Assembly: GCA_029555885.1 (NCBI GenBank)
Contig: JAKPQT010000731.1
Coordinates: forward strand, 1 to 18,162
DNA: 18,162 bases
Source of the DNA: Chloroflexota bacterium
GTDB lineage: Bacteria; Chloroflexota; Anaerolineae; CG2-30-64-16
Direction: 5' to 3'
Made by a program: the position numbers and the translations under genes. Below are positions 1 through 7,075 of the stretch, in pieces. The notes beneath the pieces are model-generated. The model did not search any database. It had not been told where the DNA came from and worked only from the letters and a program-made list of their open reading frames with translations. Within the stretch, counting starts at the first letter, position 1, and each line of letters opens with the position of its first letter.

Positions 1-1
1 T

Positions 2-970
2 GCCGACGGCGTCCCTGACGAGACGCTCCCACTGTTGCAAAGCCAGTCTTATCATGCTAACGGCCGGCTTCGCACGCTGCCGCCAGCCCAGGCGGCGCTC
101 CTCCTCACTAACTCCATCAGTCCCCGGCCCTTACACAAGACCTTAGTGCTGCTTGAACACATAGCACGGCATGGAGACACACGGTATGGTGACCATGAAC
201 GTCTCGCATTGGCAAAGGCTGCTGTCCTGTATGCCAGCAATTTGGAGTTTGGTCCAGAAGTTGGCGTAGGTGAACTCAAGGAAGATGCAACTGTTGTTGC
301 CCCATGGCTGGATACAGTTCGCCAAATGGCCGCCGACATGCAGGGACTACAGGATCGCACGGCCGTGCCAGGCCAGGTCTTTCAGGCTGATAGTCGTCAT
401 CTCGATGATTTGCTGCCTGCGCAGTCGGTTCACGCGGTCATCACATCGCCACCCTATCCGAACGAAAAAGACTATACAAGGACAACGCGGCTGGAAAGTG
501 TACTACTGGGCTTTATCAAGGACAAGGCCGAACTGCGCCTGCTTAAGCAAGGCTTGCTCCGCTCCAATACGCGGGGGGTCTACCGCGATGATGATGATGA
601 TCGGTGGATTGCCGACTTCCCTGATATCCAGCAGATTGCTGATGCGATTGAGGCGCGGCGTCTCGAGTTAGGTAAGACCTCCGGTTTCGAGCGGATGTAC
701 GCTCGCGTCACACGCCTATACTTTGGCGGCATGTACCGCCACCTGGCGAACTTGCGTCGGGTCCTGTATCCGGGGGCGCAACTGGCCTACGTGGTAGGGG
801 ATCAGGCTTCGTACCTTCGTGTCTTGATTCGCACCGGGGAGCTCACCGCACAGATTGCAGCCTCGCTGGGTTATCAGGTTGAGAGCATTGACCTGTTCCG
901 TACCCGCATCGCAACTGCCACCAGGGAACAACTGCGCGAGGAAGTCGTCGTACTGCGTTGGCCTGGATAA
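2..970 (+). CDS. DNA methyltransferase, C-terminal part (5' end outside window)
   Basis: Probable S-adenosylmethionine-dependent DNA methyltransferase of a restriction-modification pair, modifying an exocyclic amino group (N4-cytosine or N6-adenine). The reading frame is open from base 2, so the gene begins before the window; the TTG at 35 is internal. The catalytic motif IV reads TSPPYPNEKDYTR, with TSPPY at 443-457, preceded by a hydrophobic strand (VHAVI) and a motif-like DSRHLDDL. No FxGxG cofactor motif follows motif IV, so motif I should lie in the missing N-terminal part, giving the order I then IV. A VYRDDDDDRW stretch (about 581-610) is acidic and encoded by five GAT codons. The stop is 24 bp before an endonuclease-like gene on the same strand. 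GC is lower than in the genes after 2290. Methyltransferase is confident; the methylated base and recognition site are unknown. Confidence 0.85.
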   Translation, partial: ADGVPDETLPLLQSQSYHANGRLRTLPPAQAALLLTNSISPRPLHKTLVLLEHIARHGDTRYGDHERLALAKAAVLYASNLEFGPEVGVGELKEDATVVAPWLDTVRQMAADMQGLQDRTAVPGQVFQADSRHLDDLLPAQSVHAVITSPPYPNEKDYTRTTRLESVLLGFIKDKAELRLLKQGLLRSNTRGVYRDDDDDRWIADFPDIQQIADAIEARRLELGKTSGFERMYARVTRLYFGGMYRHLANLRRVLYPGAQLAYVVGDQASYLRVLIRTGELTAQIAASLGYQVESIDLFRTRIATATREQLREEVVVLRWPG

Positions 971-994
971 TCTCTCGCTTCAAGGAGTGCAGCG

Positions 995-1789
995 ATGAGC
1001 TTGATGAATCGCCACAGCCAAATCATTGAGCGCGTCTTCTTCCGACATTATGAGCCTCAACTTGGTGAGGTCTGTTTTGATCGCGATGAGTTGGTGCAGG
1101 TTGCCCAGGAATTGCAGGTGCCACTCCCAAAGAATCTCGGTGATGTGATTTACACGTTTCGCTATCGCGGCTCTTTGCCCGACTCTGTGCGCGTGACTGC
1201 GCCGCCGGGCAAGGAATGGTTGATTCGGCCCGCTGGGCGAGGACGGTATTGTTTTGTTGCCAGCAGCCTGACATCTATCGTTCCCTCCCCAGGTCTGGCG
1301 GAAATCAAAGTGCCGAATGCAACCTCCGGAATCCTTGCACGATACGCGCTCTCGGATGAACAGGCCTTGCTCGCCGTGATCCGTTATAATCGGCTGATCG
1401 ATATCTTCACGCGCGTCACCTGTTATTCTTTGCAGAGCCATCTCCGCACAACCGTGCAAGGAATGGGACAAATCGAGACCGATGAAGTTTATATCGGCAT
1501 TGATGATAATGGCGCCCATTATGTTTTTCCAGTGCAGGCAAAAGCGGGGCGTGATGTCCTTAGCACAGTGCAGATAGAGCAGGACTTTGCCATGTGTGCG
1601 GCGAAGTTTCCGGGGTTGATCTGCCGAGCGATCGCTGCGCAGTTTTTGGGGTGCGAACTGATCGCTCTGTTTGCATTGGAGCAGAGCGCCCGCGGGATCG
1701 CCGTTACAGCAGAACGCCACTACAGATTGGTTGCGCCAGAAAATCTGACCGCCGAAGAGCTTGCCAGTTACAGGATGAACAGCCTATGA
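995..1789 (+). CDS. Putative type II restriction endonuclease (PD-(D/E)xK-like)
   Basis: 264-residue protein that I take to be the nuclease partner of the upstream methyltransferase. The start ATG has a strong AAGGAG ribosome site at 982-987, seven bases upstream. The middle carries a PD-(D/E)xK-like core: E161-T-D163-E164 on one strand, then a hydrophobic strand ending Q181-A-K183, followed by a helix with Q193, E195, Q196 and D197. The usual acidic residue of the ExK half-motif is Gln here, so the motif is QxK; catalysis could rely on D163/E164 and a shifted acid, or the enzyme may be weakened. The N-terminal half (about 1-120) has no domain I recognise and could carry DNA recognition. Pairing with a methyltransferase and shared lower GC support a mobile restriction-modification unit. 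The alternative is a solitary nuclease-like protein of other function. Confidence 0.65.
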   Translation: MSLMNRHSQIIERVFFRHYEPQLGEVCFDRDELVQVAQELQVPLPKNLGDVIYTFRYRGSLPDSVRVTAPPGKEWLIRPAGRGRYCFVASSLTSIVPSPGLAEIKVPNATSGILARYALSDEQALLAVIRYNRLIDIFTRVTCYSLQSHLRTTVQGMGQIETDEVYIGIDDNGAHYVFPVQAKAGRDVLSTVQIEQDFAMCAAKFPGLICRAIAAQFLGCELIALFALEQSARGIAVTAERHYRLVAPENLTAEELASYRMNSL

Positions 1790-2277
1790 ACCTGAAGGCG
1801 CTGGCTTGTGTTATGGCTTTGCTCGGGGCAGGCTGCACAGCCCCGGTTCAGGCTTTAACCGAAACGCTAACGTCGTCTCCGACGCCGACCAGGTGCCCCA
1901 GTGCGACCCCGGAACTGCTGTGGGTCGAGCCGGTCATCTCGCCCACCGGCCTGCTGACGCAGACGATCGCCGTCCGTATCGGCAATGGCGAGGCGGTGAC
2001 CGTGACCGCCGAATCGGGCGTGTTCACGGCCACCGGCAGCTTCGGCGTCTACGGCGCACCCGCGCTCCTGCCCATCGATCTGCTGCCTGATATGACCCAC
2101 CACCTCCAGGTGCAGGCACGCGTGCGTACAGTCTACCAGTGGGGATGCAAGTACGGCGGCTACACGCTCTCGACCTCCTGGGATCGCTACGGCGCACCGC
2201 TGGTGATCGAACAGGTGCGGGCGACAGCCACGCCGCTCCCCCGACTGTATCTGCCGCTGATTCTGCGGGGAGCTTGA
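1786..2277 (+). CDS. Small predicted lipoprotein with YLPLILR C-terminal tail
   Basis: 163-residue exported protein of unknown function. I start it at the ATG that overlaps the endonuclease stop codon by 4 nt; AGGA at 1772-1775 could serve as ribosome site. The N-terminus (MNLKALACVMALLGAGC) is a short signal peptide ending in a plausible but not ideal lipobox, with Cys17 as lipidation site. A Thr/Ser/Pro-rich linker follows (about residues 22-40), then a roughly 100-residue beta-rich domain containing several VxV strands and a YQWGCKYGG segment. A second Thr/Pro stretch leads to the terminal PRLYLPLILRGA. I recall tails of this YLPL(I/V)xR kind at the ends of secreted proteins from Chloroflexi, which is my main taxonomic clue. 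Codon use is GC-richer from about 1880 onward, unlike the two genes before it, so the overlap may mark the edge of a transferred segment. Confidence 0.7.
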   Translation: MNLKALACVMALLGAGCTAPVQALTETLTSSPTPTRCPSATPELLWVEPVISPTGLLTQTIAVRIGNGEAVTVTAESGVFTATGSFGVYGAPALLPIDLLPDMTHHLQVQARVRTVYQWGCKYGGYTLSTSWDRYGAPLVIEQVRATATPLPRLYLPLILRGA

Positions 2278-2289
2278 GGCGGAGGGCCC

Positions 2290-3345
2290 ATGCACATCCA
2301 TCCCCTCCTCGATGATCCCCGGGCTGTCCTCGTCAGCCACGCGGCGGTGACCGAGCCGGTGCAGCCCGCGGACTACCGGGCGGCTGCGCAGCAGATCCTG
2401 GCGGCCTTGCAGGTCACGCTGACAGGGGAGAAGGTCGTCCTCAAGCCCAACGTGACGGCTGGCGAGCACCATGCGAACCCTGACAGCGGCATCGGCACGC
2501 ACCCGGCGTTCGTCGGCGGCCTGATTGACTATCTGACCGGCCAGGGCGCGCGGCCGGGCGGCATCTACATTGTCGAGGACCCGCGCGATACGGACGACAA
2601 TCACCCGCGTCACTGGCGCGGCACCGGCTACGATGAACTGGCGCAGGCGACGGGTGTGAAACTGCGCTGTCCCACGACCTACACCTGCGTCAAGCGGTCC
2701 GTGCCGCAGCCGCAGGTCTTCCCTCACCTGAATGTCAGCCGCCTGGCGGTCGCACCCGACACTGTCCTCATCAACGTACCGAAGCTCAAGACGCACAACC
2801 TGGCGATCACCACCCTCTGCCTCAAGAATCTGATGGGCCTGGTCAACGTCTTCGACCGGCACTACTGCGGCCAGGCGTGGCGGGAACTGGCCGCGGCCGG
2901 CATGCTGCCTGAGTCTGAAGGCCGTCCGCGTGAGGCGTGGATGGACGAGCGCATCCACGCGGCCTGGCAGGAGGGGCTGGCCCGGCGGCTGGTCGACACG
3001 GCGCAGGTCATCCGCCCGCACCTCAACATCGTGGAGGGCGTGGTCGGCCGCGAGGGCACCGGCTTCCAGCGCGGGCGCAACTTCCCGCTGGGGCTGGCGA
3101 TTGCCGGGGTCAACATGGTTGCGGTGGACACCGTGGCCAGCTACCTGATGGGGTTCGATCCGGCTCGCCTGATCTATCTCCAATATGCCGCGGCCGCGGG
3201 CCTCGGCAGCAACGACCTGGCGCAACTGCGCGTCTATGTGGTGGAGGACGGCGCGATCGTGCCGTGTCGCGATGTCGAGGCGCTGTGCGCGCGGCACCCG
3301 CTGCGGGTCATCCGCAACATTGCAGGCGAGCCGGATATATCGTAA
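2290..3345 (+). CDS. DUF362 domain-containing protein
   Basis: 351-residue cytosolic protein of the DUF362 family. The ribosome site GGCGGAGGG (2278-2286) sits just before the ATG. Family marks are visible in order: VVLKPN (about residues 49-54), GTHP and the GLIDYL helix, INVPKLKTH near 160, LKNLMGLVN near 178, and the C-terminal MGFDPARLIYLQYAAAAGLG. DUF362 proteins are often fused to or neighbours of ferredoxins, but here there is no Cys-rich ferredoxin motif, so this is the stand-alone form. The biochemical role of the family is not settled. It is the first gene of an operon with an unknown gene, an amidohydrolase, a SelA-like PLP enzyme and a GDSL hydrolase, suggesting an accessory role in the same pathway. 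A long antisense frame over 1867-3378 is a GC-driven shadow. Confidence 0.88.
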   Translation: MHIHPLLDDPRAVLVSHAAVTEPVQPADYRAAAQQILAALQVTLTGEKVVLKPNVTAGEHHANPDSGIGTHPAFVGGLIDYLTGQGARPGGIYIVEDPRDTDDNHPRHWRGTGYDELAQATGVKLRCPTTYTCVKRSVPQPQVFPHLNVSRLAVAPDTVLINVPKLKTHNLAITTLCLKNLMGLVNVFDRHYCGQAWRELAAAGMLPESEGRPREAWMDERIHAAWQEGLARRLVDTAQVIRPHLNIVEGVVGREGTGFQRGRNFPLGLAIAGVNMVAVDTVASYLMGFDPARLIYLQYAAAAGLGSNDLAQLRVYVVEDGAIVPCRDVEALCARHPLRVIRNIAGEPDIS

Positions 3346-3362
3346 TGGGTTCGGAGCCACAA

Positions 3363-3369
3363 GGAGGAG
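3363..3369 (+). promoter_or_regulatory. Ribosome binding site deciding the start at 3372
   Basis: GGAGGAG lies directly before the ATG at 3372, although with a very short gap of two bases (the 5' GGAGG gives four). An alternative ATG at 3345 overlaps the DUF362 stop codon (TAATG) and would add nine residues containing the site itself. The strong purine tract favours 3372, but coupled initiation at 3345 is not excluded. Confidence 0.6.
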
Positions 3370-3371
3370 AT

Positions 3372-3905
3372 ATGCCATTCAAGGTCAAGAAGCGCGGCAA
3401 ACTGACGTACTACTACGAGGGCGAGCGGCCCGTCCTGTCGGTGCTGGTCACGGAGGAGCAGCCGGACGGCGACCTCATCATCCACTTCGCGGGGCTGACC
3501 GGCGGTTACTCGGCCAAGAGCGTCTTGGGCCTGGATGAGCTGGTGAGCATGGACCCGCACCGGGAGATTCCCCTGGTGTTCCGTTGCTGGGAGAAGTGGC
3601 TGGTCGACGCAGGCATCTGCCGGTCGCTGGCAGACGTGGACTTCATCGAGATTCACGCGTTCGGGTGCCAGCCGAAAAGCCCGAATCCGCTGGTGGATGC
3701 CGCGGGCTATGAGGCAGAGAAGGCGCGGCTGCGCAAGGCCTATGCGGAGGCCTACGCGGCCTTCTTCGCGGAGCACCTGCCCGACAACGGCGTCCCGGCC
3801 CGCTTCACCGTCCACGTGGTGGATGTGCCGGACCAGGCCGCGTCGTATGAGTTCTATGGGACTGCGCTCTATCAGCGCGGCCTGCACCAGGAGCCTGAGC
3901 CATGA
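3372..3905 (+). CDS. Conserved-looking hypothetical protein, 177 aa
   Basis: I do not recognise this family. The product is soluble, without signal peptide or membrane segment. The first 60 residues are beta-rich and basic at the start (MPFKVKKRGKLTYYYEG). A central part has FRCWEKWLVDAG and IEIHAFGCQPKSPNP, and the C-terminal half is a charged helix (EAEKARLRKAYAEAYAAFF) followed by a beta segment (ARFTVHVVDVP). It lies 26 bp after the DUF362 gene, and its stop overlaps the amidohydrolase start by 4 nt, so it is translated as part of the operon. Codon bias matches its neighbours, which supports real coding. Being inserted between DUF362 and an amidohydrolase, it may be a dedicated partner of one of them. 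This is an inference from position only. Confidence 0.75.
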   Translation: MPFKVKKRGKLTYYYEGERPVLSVLVTEEQPDGDLIIHFAGLTGGYSAKSVLGLDELVSMDPHREIPLVFRCWEKWLVDAGICRSLADVDFIEIHAFGCQPKSPNPLVDAAGYEAEKARLRKAYAEAYAAFFAEHLPDNGVPARFTVHVVDVPDQAASYEFYGTALYQRGLHQEPEP

Positions 3906-5146
3906 CAACCGCATCTGAGCCGAAACGTTATGACCTTCTACTGCGCGGGGGCCGCGTGATCGATCCCGCCAACGGCCGCGATGCGCGGCTGGACGTTGCG
4001 GTATCGGGCAAGCATATCGCGGAAGTCGCTGCGGACATTCCGCCGGAACAGGCCGCCCGCGTGCTGGACGTGGCGGGCGCGCTCGTCACGCCCGGTATCA
4101 TCGACATGCACACCCACGTCTATCGTTTCACGGTCGGCCCGCGCAGCTACGTCGAGGGGATGCACGCGGATGCGCACCTGCTGGCTTCGGGTGTCACCAC
4201 CACGGTGGACGCCGGCACGGCGGGCTGGCGCAACTTCCACGATTTCAAGGTCCGGGACATCGACCGGTCGAAGGTGCGCATCCTGGCCTACCTCAACATC
4301 GCAGGCGAGGGGATGGTGGATGCGGACTCCGAGCAGAACGTCGCAGACCTCGACCCGGCGATCACGGCAGCCGTCGCGCAGGCATATCCCGACGTCATCG
4401 TGGGCATCAAGACTGCACACTACTGGACGCGGCTGCCGTGGGATGCAGAGCACGCGCCTTGGGCCTCGGTCGAGCGCGCGGTGCGGGCGGGCGAGCTGTC
4501 GGGCCTGCATATCATGGTGGATTTCTGGCCGCGGCCGCCTGAGCGCCCCTACCCGGACCTCATTCTGGAGAAGCTGCGGCCTGGCGACATCCACACGCAC
4601 GTCTTTGCGCAGCAGTTCCCCATCGTGGACGAACAGGGACGCGTGTACGAGCACATGCACCGGGCGCGCGAGCGCGGGGTCATCTTCGATCTCGGCCACG
4701 GCGCGGGCAGCTTCTGGTTCCGCAACGCGGTGCCCGCGTTCCGCGACGGCTTCTACCCTGATTCCATCAGCACCGACTTCCACATGGGCAACGTTAATGG
4801 GCCGGTGCTGAGCATGGCGACCACGATGTCGAAGTGCCTGAGCATGGGTATGCCGCTGGTCGAGGTGATTGCCCGCTCCACGGTCGCGCCCGCGCGGGAG
4901 ATCAACCGCCCGGAGCTGGGCACGCTGACCGTCGGCGCGGAGGCTGATATCGCAGTTCTACGCCACCTGACGGGCGACTTCGGCTACGTGGACTGCGGCC
5001 GCGCGAAGATGATCGGCCATGATAAGCTGGAGGCAATCCTGACCGTGCGCGGCGGCGAAATACTCTACGACCCGACCGGCTTGAGCGTGCCCGAATGGGA
5101 GCACGCGCCCGCGGCCTACTGGCGGATGCCGGAGTTGCAGGCATGA
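3902..5146 (+). CDS. Metal-dependent amidohydrolase (cog3964-like deacetylase family)
   Basis: 414-residue TIM-barrel hydrolase of the amidohydrolase superfamily, expected to cleave an amide, ester or cyclic imide bond with bound zinc. The beta-sandwich entry (YDLLLRGGRVIDP) is followed by the metal site: H70-T-H72 on strand 1, K170 in IVGIK as the likely carboxylated bridging lysine, H233 in IHTHVF, H266 in DLGHGAG, and the catalytic-type D292 in SISTDFH. Where relatives such as the characterised cog3964 members have a strand-5 His in MVH, this protein has D207 in IMVDFW. The closing segment ELGTLTVGAEADIAVL is the usual second half of the sandwich. Start ATG overlaps the previous stop by 4 nt and its own stop overlaps the PLP-enzyme start. 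I recall cog3964 amidohydrolases lying next to SelA/DgaE-like genes in other bacteria, which fits here. Substrate unknown; a true dihydroorotase is unlikely given the family signatures. Confidence 0.87.
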   Translation: MTTASEPKRYDLLLRGGRVIDPANGRDARLDVAVSGKHIAEVAADIPPEQAARVLDVAGALVTPGIIDMHTHVYRFTVGPRSYVEGMHADAHLLASGVTTTVDAGTAGWRNFHDFKVRDIDRSKVRILAYLNIAGEGMVDADSEQNVADLDPAITAAVAQAYPDVIVGIKTAHYWTRLPWDAEHAPWASVERAVRAGELSGLHIMVDFWPRPPERPYPDLILEKLRPGDIHTHVFAQQFPIVDEQGRVYEHMHRARERGVIFDLGHGAGSFWFRNAVPAFRDGFYPDSISTDFHMGNVNGPVLSMATTMSKCLSMGMPLVEVIARSTVAPAREINRPELGTLTVGAEADIAVLRHLTGDFGYVDCGRAKMIGHDKLEAILTVRGGEILYDPTGLSVPEWEHAPAAYWRMPELQA

Positions 5147-6288
5147 GTACGTCCGGCTGCGATGTGTATGATGAGCTGGGCGTGCGCAAGGTCATCAACG
5201 GGCTGGCGACGGTCACGATACTGGGCGGCTCCATCATGCCACCGGAAGTCGTCGCAGCGATGGCCGAGGCTAGCCGCCACTTCGTGGAGATCGACGAGCT
5301 GCAGGCGCGCGTAGGCGAACGGATTGCCGCGTGGACGCACAACGAGGCGGCCTACGTCTGCTGCGGCGCGGCTGCGGGCATCGTGCTGAGCACGGCTGCG
5401 TGCATGGCGGGGCTGGATGCCGAGAAACGCGGCCGCCTGCCCGATGCAACTGGCATGAAGGATGAGGTCATCGTGCAGCGGCCGGGCATCGTCGGCTACG
5501 CAGAGGCGATCCGCCATGCCGGCGCGAAGATGGTGCGGGTCGGCGACGAAGAGCGCGCGACCGCGGTCGAGCTGGAGGCCGCCATCAACGAGCGCACCGC
5601 AGCCATCTTTTATTTCTATAACGAAAGCCGCATGGCCGGGCAGGTGCCGCTGCAGGAGTGTATCGCGATTGCGCGGCGGCATGGCGTGCCGTTGATCGTG
5701 GATGCTGCGGCGCAGATTCCGCCGGTCGAGAACCTGTGGCGGTTCACGTCACCGGAACGGGGCATGGGCGCGGACCTCGCCATCTTCAGCGGCGGCAAGG
5801 GATTGTGCGGCCCGCAGAGCAGCGGCCTCATCGTCGGGCGCAAGGCGCTGGTCGAGGCCTGCGCGTTCCACGCCTGCCCGCGCATGGCGCTGGGCCGGAC
5901 GATGAAGGTGGGCAAGGAGGAAGTCGTCGGGTTGATGGCCGCGGTGAAGTGGTACCTGGGACTGGACCATGCCGCGCTGATGCACTGTTACGAGGAGCAG
6001 GTGCAGTACGTCATTGACGCGTTCGCCGGCGTGCCCCACGTGACAGCCCGGCGCAACTTCCCCAGCGAGGCCGGCCAGCCCATGCCGCGCGCGGAGCTGC
6101 TTCTGGACGAGGCGTCGCTGGGCATCACGCGCGACGAGGTGCTCGACCGGCTGCGCCGCGGGGAGCCGGCCATCTGGCTTGCCGGTTCCGGCGCAAACGG
6201 GCTGTTCGTCAACCCGCAGACGCTCCAGCCGGGGGAGGAGCGCATGATCTGTGCGCGGTTGCGCGAGGTATTGGAGTTGATCCCATGA
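5143..6288 (+). CDS. SelA/DgaE-like PLP-dependent enzyme (fold type I)
   Basis: 381-residue pyridoxal-phosphate enzyme of the SelA-like group (COG1921), which includes selenocysteine synthase and D-glucosaminate-6-phosphate ammonia-lyase. Start chosen at the ATG overlapping the amidohydrolase stop by 4 nt. Visible marks: YDELGVRKVINGLATVTILGG near the N-terminus, typical of the group; D187 in LIVDAAAQIPP, expected to hold the pyridine nitrogen; and K219 in FSGGKGLCGPQSSG, the likely Schiff-base lysine. The length suits the short DgaE-type members rather than bacterial SelA, which is around 460 residues with an extra N-terminal domain. No tRNA-Sec or selB is nearby, so a role in selenocysteine synthesis is unlikely. 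Operon membership with an amidohydrolase suggests beta-elimination or aldol-type chemistry on the hydrolysed product. I infer an ammonia-lyase-like role only tentatively. Confidence 0.85.
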   Translation: MSTSGCDVYDELGVRKVINGLATVTILGGSIMPPEVVAAMAEASRHFVEIDELQARVGERIAAWTHNEAAYVCCGAAAGIVLSTAACMAGLDAEKRGRLPDATGMKDEVIVQRPGIVGYAEAIRHAGAKMVRVGDEERATAVELEAAINERTAAIFYFYNESRMAGQVPLQECIAIARRHGVPLIVDAAAQIPPVENLWRFTSPERGMGADLAIFSGGKGLCGPQSSGLIVGRKALVEACAFHACPRMALGRTMKVGKEEVVGLMAAVKWYLGLDHAALMHCYEEQVQYVIDAFAGVPHVTARRNFPSEAGQPMPRAELLLDEASLGITRDEVLDRLRRGEPAIWLAGSGANGLFVNPQTLQPGEERMICARLREVLELIP

Positions 6289-6974
6289 ACATCTGGCAGA
6301 GGACGCGGGGGTTTTTTGCCGAGGGCGTCGAAATCATCCGCATGATCCGCAGCAGCATGTCCGCCGACCCGGACGCATGGGAATGGGCCATCGCGCGATT
6401 CGAGGCGGAGGACCGCCGGCAGCCTCCGCCGCGGGGGGCCATCGTGTTCACCGGCAGCTCCAGCATCACCTTCTGGAAGACGCTGGCGCAAGACATGGCG
6501 CCGCTGCCCGTCATCAACCGGGGGTTCGGCGGCTCCCGCATCGACCAGGTTGCGCGCTACGTGGACCGCATTGTCGTGCCCTACGACCCGCAGGCGATCG
6601 TCCTGTTTGCAGGCACGAACGACATCTCGGGCCGCCAGCCGAAGACCGCGCAGCAGGTCTTCGAGGGCTACCGGACGTTCGTCGCCAACGTGCGGGCCGC
6701 GCTGCCCGAGACGCCGATCTACTACATCTCGATCACGCCGTCGCCGTCGCGCTGGGCGCTCTGGCCGATTGCGTGTGAGGCGAACGACCTCATCCGGGCC
6801 TATGCGGCGACCGTTGCCGACCACCTGTATTTCATCGACCTGACCCCGGCTATCCTCGGCCCTGACGGGCTGCCGCGGCGGGAGCTGTATCGCTCCGATA
6901 AGCTGCACCCGAGCGCGCAGGGGTATGCCGTCTGGACCGAGAACATCAGGCCGGTGTTATTGCGGCCTGCATAA
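6285..6974 (+). CDS. SGNH/GDSL-family hydrolase
   Basis: 229-residue serine hydrolase, last gene of the plus-strand operon; its ATG overlaps the previous stop by 4 nt. The SGNH blocks are clear: block I FTGSSSITFW with S59 as likely nucleophile (GSS replacing the usual GDS), block II NRGFGGS with Gly82/83 for the oxyanion hole, block III LFAGTND with N112, and block V SDKLHPSAQGY with D205 and H208 completing the triad. This arrangement resembles the PAF-acetylhydrolase/arylesterase-like branch, which removes acyl or acetyl groups from sugars or lipids. There is no signal peptide; the N-terminus (MNIWQRTRGFFAEGVEIIRMI) is amphipathic and not a clear transmembrane helix, so the enzyme is probably cytosolic. 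In context it could remove an O-acyl group from the compound processed by the neighbouring amidohydrolase. Confidence 0.88.
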   Translation: MNIWQRTRGFFAEGVEIIRMIRSSMSADPDAWEWAIARFEAEDRRQPPPRGAIVFTGSSSITFWKTLAQDMAPLPVINRGFGGSRIDQVARYVDRIVVPYDPQAIVLFAGTNDISGRQPKTAQQVFEGYRTFVANVRAALPETPIYYISITPSPSRWALWPIACEANDLIRAYAATVADHLYFIDLTPAILGPDGLPRRELYRSDKLHPSAQGYAVWTENIRPVLLRPA

Positions 6975-6977
6975 TTC

Positions 6978-7044
6978 GAGTCGAGGCTTCCGCCCGGGGA
7001 CAAGCGTACGCGCTTAACAGGCTAACCGGCTGAAGCCTCGACTC
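6978..7044. repeat. Inverted repeat between convergent operons
   Basis: A perfect 13-bp inverted repeat, GAGTCGAGGCTTC at 6978-6990 and its complement at 7032-7044, encloses a 41-bp interior that holds its own short hairpin (AAGCG-TACG-CGCTT at 7002-7015). It fills most of the 101-bp gap between two convergently transcribed operons. No T-run follows either arm, so it is not a classic intrinsic terminator, but it could end transcription from both sides or be a REP-like element. Its TCGAGG core resembles the arms of palindromes at 12416-12438 and 12602-12652. Confidence 0.75.
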
Positions 7045-7075
7045 CAATGTGTTCTGCGACTCTTACAACGTGCCT

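Noticed and set aside
586..600. GATx5 repeat as a phase-variation tract in the methyltransferase
   Set aside because: A trinucleotide repeat cannot shift the frame, and five copies are short; an acidic run at this place is probably part of the family fold.
35..970. TTG at 35 as the true start of the methyltransferase
   Set aside because: The frame is open to base 2 and motif I is missing, so the gene is cut by the window edge; the TTG has no ribosome site.
1867..3378. Long antisense frame (503 codons) over the lipoprotein and DUF362 genes
   Set aside because: Rich in Arg, Ala, His and Asp with no recognisable motif; it mirrors the codon pattern of the GC-rich sense gene.
5143..6288. Selenocysteine synthase (selA)
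   Set aside because: Too short, no N-terminal SelA domain seen, and no selB or tRNA-Sec nearby; the DgaE-like branch fits better.
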